Source: Annona cherimola
Taxonomy: Eukaryota > Streptophyta > Magnoliopsida > Magnoliales > Annonaceae
Reading direction: 5' to 3'
Length of the DNA: 64,000 nt
Assembly (NCBI GenBank): GCA_030490835.1
Contig: CM059974.1
Span: 813,501 to 877,500 of the forward strand
The first letter of the stretch is position 1. The number at the start of each line of letters is the position of its first letter. Below the pieces are notes generated by a model. It did no database searches and was not told the DNA's origin. It was given only the letters and a program-made list of their open reading frames with translations. Position numbers and translations under genes: made by a program. This document shows, in pieces, positions 21,847 to 33,999 of the stretch.

Positions 21847-24800
21847 TCACCTCTGCCCATGCATGAGGTTCAGCTCGCATCCCTTCACCCCAAGAAATTC
21901 ATAGCCACTATTCATGTTCAGATCAAAGAGGGTGGACTCAGTTCCAGGATCCAGCTTCATTGCCGGCGGCTTCTTTTCCTGCTCTTCCTCTCCCCGCTGG
22001 TAGAGCTGGAGAAGGGAGCTGCTGGTCTTTCCCCTGTCATTGGACGATCCATCCTGCACAAGATCTCCCCCTTTCCTCTCCTGCTGCATTTGGGACATGT
22101 TCTCCATGAGGCCTGACAGAGCTAGGTTGAAGTCAGTGAGTTGGGCTCTTGTGGCTTCCAGAGTTCCTGAGCCATTCGCGTCGGATGTGAGGCTCTTCTG
22201 AGCTTTCTCTAGTATGGCTTGGAGGTACTTCCCTTGTGCTTCGATTCTCATCTGTAACTTCTTTTGCACCTGCACAAACAAAACCTTGGTCGAAGGTTAG
22301 GAATCTAAAGAAGCAGAAAAGAAATACAAGATGGTGCCAGAAGAATAACAATCAGATCAAGTGGAATAGAAAATTTTTATCAATTTTGTGTTGTTTGAGG
22401 AATTAGGAAAAAATGGTGCAAAATGCTACCTCCAGTTGCTCATGCAGTCTTCTCTGAACTTCAATCTGATACTTCAGAGCTTCTGAAACTGGAATATCTC
22501 TGCAAACCACCCCAAAATTTATGGCACTGATCAGGCGCACTGGGAAGCGCTGCTCTCGAATTCAAAATTGAAAACAGATTGAAATTTAGGACAACTAGTG
22601 CGTCGCATACCCTTCAGTATTCGTTGGGGGAGTACTGTAGCAAGACATGGATGAATGGCTCTGGCAACTGCGGGCCTCTGAATTTGCTGTTGAAATGAAA
22701 GTTGCAATAAAAGAGGTCAAAATTCAGAAAATAGCGAGCTCAATTAGTGGATTACTTTAGCTAGCTTAAAATCTTCTACAACAATGTTTACTTAATTCGA
22801 ACTATAATTAGCAGGTAGGAGAATGCTAAAGCAACAACGTATTAGAATAAAGGGGAAAAAAGTGATGTTGTTAAAAATTAATTTTTCTTTGTCTTTTTTC
22901 ATCTTTCCTTGATTCCTTCCATTTCATTTACAATTCAAGCAACCGGTTAGACCCAAAAGCAAAAGGCTTACGAAGAAGAGAAGGAAAGCTCATTTAACTC
23001 GGTTCAACTACACCTCTAAGAATGAGTTTGATTTGGTTTATTTTGGTGATATATGGTTAATTCAATTAAAATAATCGGCCTAAAAAAATTAGTAATGTAA
23101 CTCATTCCAACACTTAAACTCATACGAGCTGTGTGATTCCCAAGACTCATGGGTAGGGATGCAACTCAGGTAAGATGCTCGTGGGTCGACTCATTGAGTA
23201 TTTTAAGATAGGTACGATAGATTTCTATTTTCCTATCCACTAGGTAAGTTAGGTTCCACGTAAAAAAAAAATTATATTTGATGAAATTAGGGTATGGTAA
23301 GTTCTAAAGTTTGAATATCCGAAACCGACTCGAATTACTAAATCTATGTTCAACATCTTTTTTTTTTTAAATATAAAAACTTGTTTAATCTATCTATTAT
23401 TTAGTATGGGCATGTTTAGATACCATCAAAAAATTTTAAACAAAAATTTTTCAGTCCGAAATTTTTCACTTTCTATAACTACTTTATTTTTTAATCATTT
23501 CTTCGTATCTTCCTATATAGTTACCTCACTTTTCTATCATTTCTATTCAACCGCCCGTATAATTAATATATCTATTTTAACTTGATTTTTTTTACTTTTC
23601 ATCATTACGTTATCATATTACATCATTTTCTCTTAATTCAAAAACTTCTATACAAAAAAAGTTTTTATCTACAAATTTTATTACTTTGCAAACACACCTT
23701 ATATTTAATAAATGCGCTTTAAAATTATATTATTATCATGTTGATTATAAGTTTTAAAGTGAAAATTATATTAGGCTTATAATTTTCAAATATAATATAA
23801 AGATTCACGTAAAGAGTTGATTTGAAACCAAAATTGGAATTGAACTGACCATAAAAAAATAAGGTAAGGTAGGTGTAAAACCAACCTAACCTGAAAATAG
23901 AATATGGTAGGAATTTTTAAAAATAGTATAAGGGTAGAGTCAACCTCAAACTGAATCTACTTAACTTAAGTTGCACCCGTTACTCAAGGGAGTAGTTTCC
24001 TTCTTTTACACTATTTCAACGTTTCAGTTTCAATGACATTCTAAGTTATTTATTTTTTATATAACAAAAATGAATTCCGAGAAAAATCAAACAGGCTAAG
24101 ACTTATGTTTGGAATCCAACCGAAATCATCATGGTCGTCAAGAAGAATGTTTGGATTTAATAATACCATATATAAAACAGGCTGCCTGACCATATTAGGC
24201 CAGGCGGGATGGACATGTCAAAATTTTAAAAAGGAACTAGAATAGAAAAGAAAAAACGAAGGTATCTGTACTCTCACCTTCTTTATTCTCTTCTTGGCTG
24301 CTTTCTTTCTTTGCTTGCTTTCCCAATCTATATTTCTACGCAGTCAACAAGCAAGAGACATTAGTGCAGCTGTCCAGGAAATTTCTGTGCCCAGATGAGA
24401 ATCTTCACGTGGGGCCCAAAGTGGTTCCATTCCCTCCCTCCATAGCAAAAGTAGAGAAGGAAGCATGTGAAATGGACCATTCCATCAATTTTACATTTAT
24501 GAATATCATGTTTCATGCCATTAACTATATGTGTGATTGAAAATTTCCAATAATGGCTAGGGAGTTTTGGATGGATTCTTAGCCATTGTCAGTGCCAACT
24601 GCAGATTACAGGAATCGTTAAGAAGAAAACTACCCAACTGCAGATTACAGGAATCATTAAGAAGAAAATTACCGAGAGAGAGAGAGAGAGAGAGGAACCT
24701 GCAAATGGCTTTTCAAATGGTACAAAGTCAAGCCCTTCAGCCCCATCACTCTCAGCACCGATTTTGGAGTGGCCTCTGAAAAATGCAGAAACCATTTGAC

Positions 24801-26176
24801 CCAATCTTGTAAACAAAGGTCTAGCTTCGTTGAAGCGAGTTCGTGAAAGTTTTCTTATAAGACATACCTTGATGAAATCAAATCTAATCCATTCATTTGA
24901 CTTAACATCACTCGTTTTATTATGATACTAAAATTTTTTTTGATAAGAGGCTTAGGTGGATTCTGCTTATTTAAAATTATCTAATCATCTAATTGAAATA
25001 TTAAAAAAAATTCCTTAAATTCATTTATAAGTGCATTAGAATGCTTTAATAACTTTGTAAAGTCATTCTACATTGGAGAAGTGTTTTAAACAGTGTGGAA
25101 GCTGAATTAACATGATTTTGCACTTTTTATTAAATGGGGCCATGAAAATATTTGATTTTGTAATGAAATGTGATAGGCGGTGGGTTTCATGCAATTATCA
25201 ATGCGAGCCCAAACAAAGAAGTTTTACAAATTCATACTTATGAAACCCGTCTCGCAGAAGGTCAACCCATCTCATAAAATGGTTGTTTTGCTCGTGCACT
25301 AATGTTTTCACATATAGCTACAATGCTTGCGTTTATAAAAATAGAATTTTCCTAATAATAAATTGCACTGGAACACAAAAGTCATAAAAGCGAGGTTAGT
25401 TAATAATAATAATAATCTCATCATCATCACAGAAAACTTACTTTTCACCTAAATGGGGTATTTTGAGATTTCTATCACTTATGCATGAGTCAAAGCATTT
25501 TCTATATTTTCTAACAAATTTCCGCTCTTTCTTCAATTGTCTTATAGCCTTGGACTTTAATAAAAATTCATTCCTACCGAGATTTAAAAATCATTTCAAT
25601 AACAAATTTATAAGATTAATAAAGTTTAATTCATTTTTTTATGGGAAAAAGCATAATTCATTTTAGTTGTAGCTTTTTTTTTTTTTTTTTTGGCGATACA
25701 TTTCACTTGTAGTTAATGCTCGAGGGATTGCACTAGGAAACTCACACGCTCATCACGTGAGCTATGGCCTCCATAATGAACAGGATAAACGGTCAGGATG
25801 AGGAAAGATTATTCAGAAGGCTGAGGTTTAAAATTCATGGGTGCCATGCCAGCGCGTCAAGCATCGGTCTCCGCCCGAGCAATAAATGACGGAACCATCG
25901 ATCGATCGTCCGGAGGGGCGAAGACTGGAGGCATCGTAAGTAGCGTACGCAGCACGCGCACATTAGCAAATGCAGGGACAGACGAAGAAAAAGGAAGAAA
26001 GATAACTCACTGTCGGGTCCGCCCAGCTTGGTGACGGCGTCGACGAAGCGGTCGTGGAGATCGGGCGTCCATCGAAGCCGCGGCTTCGGATCTCTCGACA
26101 GCGCCACCATCCCGCCGTCGCACGTGTATCCGCCTCCGCCTGCTCTCTCCATCTCCCCGAGCATCCGTGCCTGCAT
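21847..26176 (-). CDS. MYB-CC (GARP) transcription factor, PHR1-like
   Basis: Six minus-strand exons: 26176-26011, 24775-24699, 24335-24278, 22686-22611, 22499-22430, 22269-21847, 289 residues, all in phase. Residues about 31-88 are the GARP/G2-like single MYB repeat: KPRLRWTPDLHDRFVDAV, then LRVMGLKGLTLYHLKSHLQ and KYRLGKQ, binding DNA through the SHLQKYR helix. Residues about 128-180 form the coiled coil typical of the MYB-CC group, with the LHEQLE motif (QRRLHEQLEVQKKLQMRIEA), used for dimerisation. The tail has no known domain. Family members include PHR1 and PHLs, which bind P1BS sites in phosphate-starvation genes; this one is nearest in outline to the PHL7/8 and MYR side of the family, but I cannot fix the orthologue. 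The start was put at the ATG nearest the MYB domain; the frame is open for about 97 codons further upstream without stop, so a longer N terminus is possible. It acts in the nucleus. Confidence 0.95.
23155..23982. mobile_element. hAT-like element in a MYB-CC intron, with a nested MITE
   Basis: Starts tagggatgcaactcaggt and ends with the inverse-type acttaagttgcaccc, matching the family H ends. It lies between exons 3 and 4 of the MYB-CC gene (in gene order). A T1 MITE (23408-23698) is inserted in it. Confidence 0.55.
23408..23698. mobile_element. Tourist-like MITE (family T1)
   Basis: Left end ggcatgtttagata, right end gcaaacacacc followed by TTA; inner ttctataactactttatttt. Nested in the hAT-like element at 23155-23982. 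Confidence 0.75.
24596..24694 (+). repeat. 39-bp tandem duplication followed by a (GA)n tract
   Basis: Two units of 39 bp beginning caactgcagattacaggaat stand at 24596-24634 and 24635-24673, with two or three differences, followed by (ga)n to about 24694. On the gene strand this is a (CT)n tract that starts only a few bases into the intron after exon 2 of the MYB-CC gene (exon end 24699, donor gttcctctct). Confidence 0.85.
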
Positions 26177-26585
26177 CTGATCTGCGAGTACAAGTAGAAG
26201 AAGAAACTGTCTGTCTCCTTCGCTAGTAGATTTTCCAACTTTCCATCCCTCTGCAAAGCATATTCCTATTATCTGCTCTTTCTCCTTTTCTTTTCCTCTC
26301 CCAACCGAGATTCTCCGATTCTCAAATTCTCTCCTCCTCTTCTTCTTCTTTATCAGAAGATTCGTCCGAGAATGTCGAAAAAGCAAAAGCAGAGCAGTGC
26401 GAGCCTTCGGCCTCTTCCTCCCGCTGCGAAAAAGAGACAAAAGCCACAAATTCCGATTCTCATCCATGGATAAAAGAGGTATGAAAACAAAAGATATATC
26501 CCCAAAAAAGCACCGCCAATCTTAGCTGTAAATCCCCGAGCAGAGAGAATTTTCGTTTTTTAGAAAGAGATTTTTTGTAAGCCAG

Positions 26586-26588
<3 letters not shown>

Positions 26589-26640
<52 letters not shown>
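26589..26640. repeat. (CT)26 microsatellite in the MYB-CC leader/promoter
   Basis: An unbroken CT run about 413-464 bases upstream of the MYB-CC start codon; it reads (GA)n on the gene strand, a type often found in plant 5' leaders and core promoters and bound by BPC/GAGA factors. Confidence 0.9.
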
Positions 26641-26644
<4 letters not shown>

Positions 26645-26939
26645 CTGTCTGTCCGTGGGGAAGCGGCAAAGAAAGCAGATGCATCCTTCCTTCCCATTCA
26701 CTCTGCTATTTTTGAAAGATTTGATTTTTCTTTGTAAAAACACTATCGGAAATCTTCAATTCTCGTACCAGGAATTGAATTGATTTCTCCAATCAAGTCG
26801 ATGATCTTGAGTTTGCAGCGATCTTCGAGAAATCGAAGAAATAAGATTCGCTGTTCTCCGTTCTCTTCAAGAACTGCAGGGGAACAGAGGACGGAGAAGG
26901 GAAGCAGTGAGAGGGGCGCGATGCTAGTTTTTGGAAAAG

Positions 26940-27165
26940 AAGCGGCTGGCCAATGGAGATGGAACACGTGTTCGAGTGAGAGACACGTGGATGCCAGCGT
27001 GGAATATTCGCCGGCTGTTCGGCCGTGGAATATTCCGTCCCATGTGCCACGTCCGCATGCGGCCCGGCGCGCTTCGCGCGCGGTGGGAGAGTGGGCCCCG
27101 GGAACGACACGTTTCGGCCGGGCCGCGAGGCGTGGGAAGTTGAGGTGTGACGCGCGAATATTCGC
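26940..27165 (-). promoter_or_regulatory. GC-rich block with three P1BS sites and two G-boxes
   Basis: The palindrome GAATATTC, which fits the PHR1-binding consensus GNATATNC, occurs at 27002-27009, 27028-27035 and 27156-27163. G-box CACGTG lies at 26965-26970 and 26984-26989, other ACGT cores near 27048 and 27100, and a CCAAT box at 26949-26953. This block is 770-990 bases upstream of the MYB-CC start and unusually GC-rich for the window. The sites are palindromic, so strand is given only by the presumed target gene. Binding is inferred, not shown. Confidence 0.6.
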
Positions 27166-27190
27166 CACGAGGCGGACGGCGTGATGGTCC

Positions 27191-27689
27191 TTGAGCGCTG
27201 TCGCCTCCGCCAGCCTTATCCGCCCGGCCGCCGCACCTATGCTTCTCTTTCCGCACGTGCGAAGAAGCCCTGAAAATATCCTTATTATGAAGGAAATCTG
27301 TTTGATAAATCCTCATTTATACGCCATATTTTTCTGCCCGCATGGAAGCTGTCGCTCCATTCGGGTTCAAACCCGGGCCTCAAACAAGCATATACTTACA
27401 CACACGGGTGTCAATGCATTACCAGTCCGGTTTTATTATATTAAATAGAAATTACTATTTAAATTGACTATATTTCATCATAATAATGTTATATACTACA
27501 ACCCCACTCAATTCAGATACAAAATGTGTAGTTCGTCCATCCTAGCTTCTTGTTATTTCAATCATAATCTTTACTTTTCAATCTTCCGTTCATATTTTTA
27601 CCTCATAAAAAGTCTCTTCTTCTCATAAATGTATTACTTTTTATTATTAGGTTTGCTAGGTTTGCGTCCATTGAAACTCCACCCCGGGC
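27191..27689. other. Spacer right of the GC-rich block, nothing recognised
   Basis: GC falls off by about 27290. An 85-residue plus-strand frame (27191-27448) overlaps it but has no known domain. No gene called. Confidence 0.35.
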
Positions 27690-28110
27690 TAACATTTATT
27701 TTTCCTACCTCGATAGTTAATAGAAAATCAACTTTATTCATTATATTTAATATTACATATATAATTATGAAAATTTCTTCATTTGTCTAGTATTATTTTG
27801 AATGACTTTTATCTAAAAATGTATGTATAAAATATTTGATGCTAAATATCAATTTTAAAATTATAATTTTCATCATCTAAATTGTTTAAAATATCAGCAG
27901 TATGTGAAATGATTCTACAAAATATTGTTATATTTTCTAATGCATATATGAATAACTTTAAGCATGTTTTCATAATTCACGCAAGAATATATATTTTTAA
28001 TTAAATGTAGCTCATGCATTTTTTTATTTAGATAAAGCCTAGTCTCTTAACAAAATAAATGACGTTGGATGCAATTAATGAAATAGATTTTTCATGAATA
28101 ATAAGGCTAA
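27690..28110. mobile_element. Copy of the AT-rich element also nested at 56828-57403
   Basis: Long stretches match the 56828-57403 insert: tctacaaaatattgttatat against cctataaagtattgttatat, ttcataattcacgcaagaat against tataatttacgcatgaat, and agatttttcatgaat against agatttttcatcaat. Ends are not defined here. No coding capacity. Confidence 0.55.
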
Positions 28111-28337
28111 AAAATGGATAAGATTATATGTAATCGGCATTATTTAACTTTTTCATTTGAAGTTTTTTTAATTTTTATTTTTTACATCTCCCTAGAGTCC
28201 AGACCTACATCGAATTTGCTATTTTATGTTACACACATCTTAAGGCCACTCTTTCTAAGCTTGAGCAATTGTTATACAGTTTTGGTTTTGTGGCTTAGAT
28301 TTTCTATTAACGTATTATATTTTATGAATAATCATAT

Positions 28338-28740
28338 TATCCTAGGCTAAGCAAATGTCTTGCTTATCTTACCTCAAAAAATCTATTTATAACACTTATT
28401 TTTTGATTTTTTCTTCATACACTAAGTCTTAACCTATTTACAACACTTATTTTTTGTATTTAACATATAAACTAAGTCTTACCATCTTTGGATATGTATA
28501 TATATTTTTTGAGATTTTTAAAGATAAGAGTATTTTAAATACATATATATATATATTTAAAAATCTATAAAAAATATGTATCTATATATCCAAAAATAAT
28601 AAAACTTGGTTTATATGTTAAATACATTTAAATAAATAAGTGTACGAAGAAAAAATCAAAAAATAAGTATTGTAAATAAGTTTTTTGAGGTAGGTTAAGC
28701 AAGATATTTACTTAGTACGCGCTAACAGGATCACTTATTA
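28338..28740. mobile_element. Palindromic foldback element (family F1, copy 2)
   Basis: Left arm aggctaagcaaatgtcttgc and right arm gcaagatatttacttagta are inverse; the right end is gctaacaggatca as in copy 1. The core ctaagtcttaccatctttgg pairs with caaaaataataaaacttgg. An internal duplicate of aacacttattttttg near 28395 and 28443 is also present. Confidence 0.7.
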
Positions 28741-28751
28741 TTATATATATA

Positions 28752-29835
28752 TGAGAAATATTCAGGTGCAGTTTCACTACACTACAATTATGATGCAGTT
28801 ACATCAAAATGGGTCTCACATGATTATAAAATTATAATCTACTCTACCCATTTTATTTAGAATTATGTATTCTATTACCATACAAATTTTCATCCAAATT
28901 GGATATGTGTATGGACCCTATCTAAAAATGGTACAAATTCAACATAATTAAGTAGTTTAATGTAAATAACAATTTTAAAGTTATTTTTTTAACATGTAAA
29001 TCATTTTCTATAAAATTTATATACGGATAAATGATTGTATAAAGTATCAATATATGTAAGTACACGTAGAGCCTATTTTAGGCCAAATACATCATTAATT
29101 ATGGTGCAGCTTCATTGCACAAGAAATGTTCTATATTTATATAAGAGTTGTTTCGGTGCAATACCACTGGACCGGAATAGCAGTATATTTGTCAATTTTT
29201 GGGCCCCAATATATTAGAATACAACAAAATTTTGTACAATAATTTATCTATATATAAATTTTATAGCAAATGGTTTAAATGTTAAAAAAACCATTTTAAT
29301 GTTATTATTTACATCAAACTATTTTATTATGTTGATTTGTACCATTTTTAGACGGGTCCATACACATTTATTTGGGATGAAATTAATATGGTAATAAAAT
29401 ATATCATTCTAAATACAATGGGTGAAGTAAATTGTAATTTGATAATCATGTGGGGCTCATTTCAGTGCCGCTGCACCTGAATATATCTTATATATATATA
29501 TAAGACATATTCCAGTGCAACTACCTCAAAATAGGCTTTACATATACTTAAATGTATTGATACTTTATATAATTATTTATTCATATATAAATTATATCTA
29601 AGATAGTTTACATGTTGAAAAATAACTTTAAAGTTGTTATTTATATTAAATTATTTTATTATATTGAATTTATACAATTTTTAGATGGAGTCCATATGCA
29701 TATCCAATTTAGATGAAAATTGATCTGATAATAGAATACAAAATTTTAAATACGATTGGTGAAATAGATTATAATTTTATAATTATGTAAGACCTATTTT
29801 GAATAGTTACGGTGCAGACACGAATATTTCTCTCT
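28752..29835. mobile_element. Array of three related MITE-like elements
   Basis: Three units of about 340-390 bp stand side by side: about 28752-29132, 29135-29488 and 29495-29835. The first is inverted relative to the other two. All carry the block tttaatgtaaataacaattt (or its inverse/variants) and a tgtatggaccctatctaaaa block, and their ends are variants of gagaaatattcaggtgca. No coding capacity. Confidence 0.7.
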
Positions 29836-30161
29836 TTCTTGATTCTGCGGGCAAACTTAATTGTCCTTTCACGTCAAATTAAGCACAACCTTAAATTGAC
29901 AGTGTACTAGTTACGGATCCCACTTGAGGACCCCACTAACTAAATGAAATAGGGAGCTGCAATGCAAGCAATTGCAAACGTAAGCCACAGGCTTCCAATT
30001 AGTTAAGTTTGGTGAACTAGTGATGTATATATATCAATCACTCCAGTTTAAATTAATGCAATATGATATCACACCACTCACCTTTTAAAACGAATCACTG
30101 CATGCATGCCTGATACTTCTAGAACAAAGCCTCAAAGCTAGCTATACGTACGTTTCTCTCG
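29836..30161. other. Spacer, nothing recognised
   Basis: No frame, repeat or RNA gene that I can support. Confidence 0.4.
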
Positions 30162-30256
30162 TAAAAATGCCGGTTCACGCGTAGTTTGTCACATGCAGAT
30201 GCAGTCAATCGGGGCGGAAAGGAACAGTAATTAGTAGATATGAACCGGCATTTTTA
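30162..30256. repeat. 16-bp perfect inverted repeat with 63-base loop
   Basis: taaaaatgccggttca at 30162-30177 is perfectly complementary to tgaaccggcattttta at 30241-30256. The 12-base part gaaccggcattt recurs at 31043-31054. This could be a hairpin, the ends of a small transposon, or binding sites for a dimeric factor. See findings. Confidence 0.7.
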
Positions 30257-30399
30257 TTCTCTTTGGTGTATTTTGAGGCCAGCGATTCGATGGAGACGTT
30301 TCCAGGTTTGCCATATTAAGGTGGAAACGCTTTTGTTTGTGCCACATTAACGTTATTTTGAAACTGACTCCCTCCTCCTCGTTAATCTCTTACAACGCT

Positions 30400-30735
30400 C
30401 GCATTGGAGTTTCTAGATCAAGTTTAAAACACCTCATTGAGAAGATTAACGTTTTCAGCTCAAGATTTCAACAATCATCTGCTCAACTTGTATTACGGAG
30501 TGGAAACTAAGCTGCTGATGTGGTAGTGAAATTACCTTTTTTTTGGTATGGTGGTAAGAGGTGTGGTGAGGTGAACCGCTGGGAAGCATACCTCAAACTT
30601 TTGTCTAAAGATTTTGTATCTCGTAAGGTCGGGTGATGCTCCCCCCCTTTTCGTATTCGTTTGATTCTGGAAAAGTAGTAGAGCATCCACTACTCTTACC
30701 CTCAAAAAAATAATAAAAAAATAAAAAATACCCAA
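30400..30735 (+). mobile_element. LINE 3' end relic with A-rich tail
   Basis: A plus-strand frame around 30455-30540 reads like the end of the LINE RNase H domain (LVLRSGN, one stop, then AADVVVKL; the family has R-x-GN-x-AD-x-A-K). A short 3' region follows and then an A-rich tail (aaaaaaataataaaaaaata) at about 30703-30728. Confidence 0.5.
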
Positions 30736-31135
30736 TATATTTAATATATTATATTTAGTTAGAAAATAAAAACATCATGATCGAATAATCGCAATACATA
30801 ATAAAATTAAAATAATTTGATAATACATATGACTGTATTTTAAAGAAAATTACATCAAGTTTAATGCATGCATAAACATTTTTTTAAATGACTTATGTTT
30901 GGAATAACATAAATCATTATTTTAAATAAGAAAAGTTTAGATTTCAGAAACCAAGGCGTGACCAACCAATGAATGTATGATAAGATGTTATGAACCGACC
31001 TGGAGATTGGCTGTTTCAACAATGAATTCTTGCCGTCGACAAGAACCGGCATTTAGGAGGGAGCATTTCCTTGCAGTTACAGTTGCAATTCCAAATCAAA
31101 CAAGGAATACAAGACAAGACAAGACTCAAACATGA
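30736..31135. other. Spacer, nothing recognised
   Basis: AT-rich to about 30940, then mixed sequence holding the third gaaccggcattt copy at 31043. No gene seen. Confidence 0.4.
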
Positions 31136-31199
<64 letters not shown>

Positions 31200-31201
31200 T
31201 A
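31136..31201. repeat. Compound microsatellite (CT)n(TTTA)n
   Basis: About 13 CT units directly followed by about 10 TTTA units. Confidence 0.95.
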
Positions 31202-32229
31202 AATCGTAAGCTAACTCGCGCTAGCTCTTAACACTTACCCCACGCACGCCTCCTCTCCTCTGCAGCCGTATCATAATTCATAAGATCACTTGCAGGCCGA
31301 AAATGCCAAGAATTTCGGTTTCTTTTTAAACAGACTTGTGCAACTAAGCCTGGAGTTGGATATGTTGGGCTCTCTCATGCCTTTGACGCAGCGCCAATAC
31401 CTTCTTAACTCTTCGCAACCATCCCCATTATAGGCAAGCAAATTTCGCAACTTTTGGAGGGGAGTTCATCCCATTCGGCTCTTCTATCTCAATCTGTTTT
31501 CTAATCATTGATCTTAATTAGAACAGAATTCTACAATCTTCCCCAAAATCCAGCGATGGATATCAAGCGGAATATTTACAGGCATGTAGATAGTCCACGA
31601 AGCAAGAAAATTTTGGGAGGGAAGTCACCACCAAAGATCATAAATCCCCAAAATTTACAGAATGCCCAAGTTCAGGAAGAAAATTTTTTGGTTGAGACTT
31701 GAGATGAATCCTGCTAAATCGATTTCAAAACCGACCCCGCATATTTTAAATGCCAGCCCAACTGCAATGGGTTCTCCCAAGCTTCCATCGATGGTTACTT
31801 CCATAACCCCCTTTTTTTTTTTAAATGTCCAAACAAGCTACAGATCCTTGTACTGCATACTGATCATTGTATCAAGCTCGTTAATAGTATTCATTTAGTT
31901 TTGATATTTAAAATTATTATAGCAGAAACTTATGTCGACCACAGACAGGGGGAAAATTTTTTATCAGGACATACTCCAAAATAATTTTAAGTTTAACCGC
32001 CACTTTTTGGTCTTCCACGGAGGCTTTTTTTTTTTTTTTTTTTATGTTCATCGCTATAAGTAGTAGCTATGGATTGATTGTATTTCATGGAAGGGATCCA
32101 AATCTTATGAAACTGGTTCCATTAATTTAAATTCATGAAACTTCTCCCTCAAAGGCCTACCTTGATAGTTGTCTACGATTCAATCACTATTACATTTAGA
32201 AATTTTTGCACTACAAGGTTCGACGAATA
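31202..32229. other. Spacer, no gene recognised
   Basis: Short frames at 31508-31702 and 31662-31898 have no known domain. A T20 run lies near 32025. Nothing else to report. Confidence 0.4.
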
Positions 32230-32670
32230 TTATATCAATATCCTTAAATTTGTTGATATTGCAAAATGCTTACAAGGTTTGTATGAAACTGTAAGCATGT
32301 TCTTTTTGTTAAGATGCTATTAGAATTTTATGTAAAATGACGATAACGATCTTTAATCCAAATAATACACTTAGAAATTTTGCAAATATTATAAGCATAT
32401 TTGCAAAAAATCTAAAATAATACTATATGTAAAAATATATTAAAAATGAAATAGAAAATATGTCTATAATATTTGAAGCATTGCAAGTATATCACTTGGC
32501 TTAAAGGCATTATTACCATTTTATTGAAATTTCTAATGACGTCTTAACGAAGGGACATGTTTACAATTTTATGCAAACTTTATAGGCATATTTACAATGT
32601 TGGCAAATTTAGGGAAAATGATGCAATATTGGTCAAATCTTGCGGGCGTATTTGCAAAAAACTCGTATAT
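32230..32670. mobile_element. Foldback element (family F3)
   Basis: Shares with the element at 38770-39242 the phrases tttatgtaaaatgacgataa, gatgcaatattggtcaaa and acgaagggacatgtttacaa. The arms are inverted but decayed at the left end. Confidence 0.5.
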
Positions 32671-32749
32671 TTAAAATTATTTGTTTACGCAAGTTTTTTC
32701 TGAATCAAAGGTGTCCAAAATTGATAAAATTTAATAAATAAATAAGGGA

Positions 32750-33295
32750 TTTTCTTTTGTGCTTATAATATTTCACATCCATTATATTTGTGCCTATAAT
32801 TTGCAATATATTGCAAGTATGCTTGTAAATTTTAAATTTTTTTGTATTTATGTCTATGTTTAGTCGCAATGCCGTTGCTTTTTTTGAAAAAAAGTTACTT
32901 TTTGATAAATCAAAACCATCTATTGTGTTTATTAAATGTGAAATTAGTTAACATTACTAAAAAAATTACATGAATGAATACTTTAGAGGGCCATAATCAA
33001 ATTTCAAAATAATTTATATTTATTAAGGCTCATCAAGGTATCTAACCAAAGCATGTAAACTAAATTTAAATTAAAAAATACAGCAGGTAATTTGGATTTA
33101 TCAAAAACAATTTATCTTCTTAAAAATCAAGAACATGACCAATAAAAAAATCAAGAAGATGATACTTGTTGGATAAAATTAATATTTTAAAATTTTATCA
33201 GCATATTTACAATAATTTTCACATTATAAGCCTAAATGCAATTTGTTCAAATTACAAACATAAATGGGATTTGTTCAAATAATAGGATTTCACAT
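32750..33295. mobile_element. Possible foldback element (related to F3 style)
   Basis: The left side (tttgtgcctataatttgcaa) and the right side (cacattataagcctaaatgc) are inversely alike. The ends are weak and it may be only similarly composed DNA. Confidence 0.35.
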
Positions 33296-33999
33296 TTCTA
33301 ATAATTTTTTTAATTTTTAATATAATATTTTTATTTTTCCCATGCATTAAAAATATGATTTTTTTTTTATCTTTTTAATGCTACTTTTGATCTCATCTCA
33401 TCACATCTCGTCTTCATATTATTAAAGGGGTGAAAATAGATTCGAACTAACTTATGATCTGTCTTGTCCTGCCTTACTCTGATTTTACAGTGGATCTTAA
33501 TAAGGATTTTAGACCTGTGTTTTAATTTTAAGCAGCAGGCAGGTCAACTATATCTTAACCTGCTTTGACCTATATGTGAATATAATTTATGTTAATGTGC
33601 GTTTATAATTTGTTTATATTGATAAATTTTTATTTCCTAATTGCATATTGTTCAAGTTATCTCGTTCACATGATTTATCAATAAAATAAAATATATTATC
33701 TATGTTGTTTATATTTTACAAAAATAAATATTATTATTTTACAATTTAGCTATTTTAATTATAATTTAAAATTTATATCAATGCTTTTTTTAAGATTGAT
33801 ATACATATTTATCCAGGTAAAGTTATAAAGAAATTATTTTAAAATTTTTTCAGTGATGCTTTGTTTGAACTTTGAAGTAGTTAATATTTAAATTTATTAT
33901 ACATATGAGTTTACATTGTACATGTATGAATTTTCTCACGCCTTTTCAATTGACCTCTGATCCGAAGTTTATCCGCAGACCTGTTAAATTAGACCGAAG

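Noticed and set aside
26177..26467. N-terminal extension of the MYB-CC protein
   Set aside because: The frame is open but the translated part is basic low-complexity sequence typical of a leader; relatives start close to the MYB domain. Kept as a remote alternative.
26460..26743. Arg-Glu repeat 'proteins' on the minus strand
   Set aside because: They are only translations of the (CT)n microsatellite.
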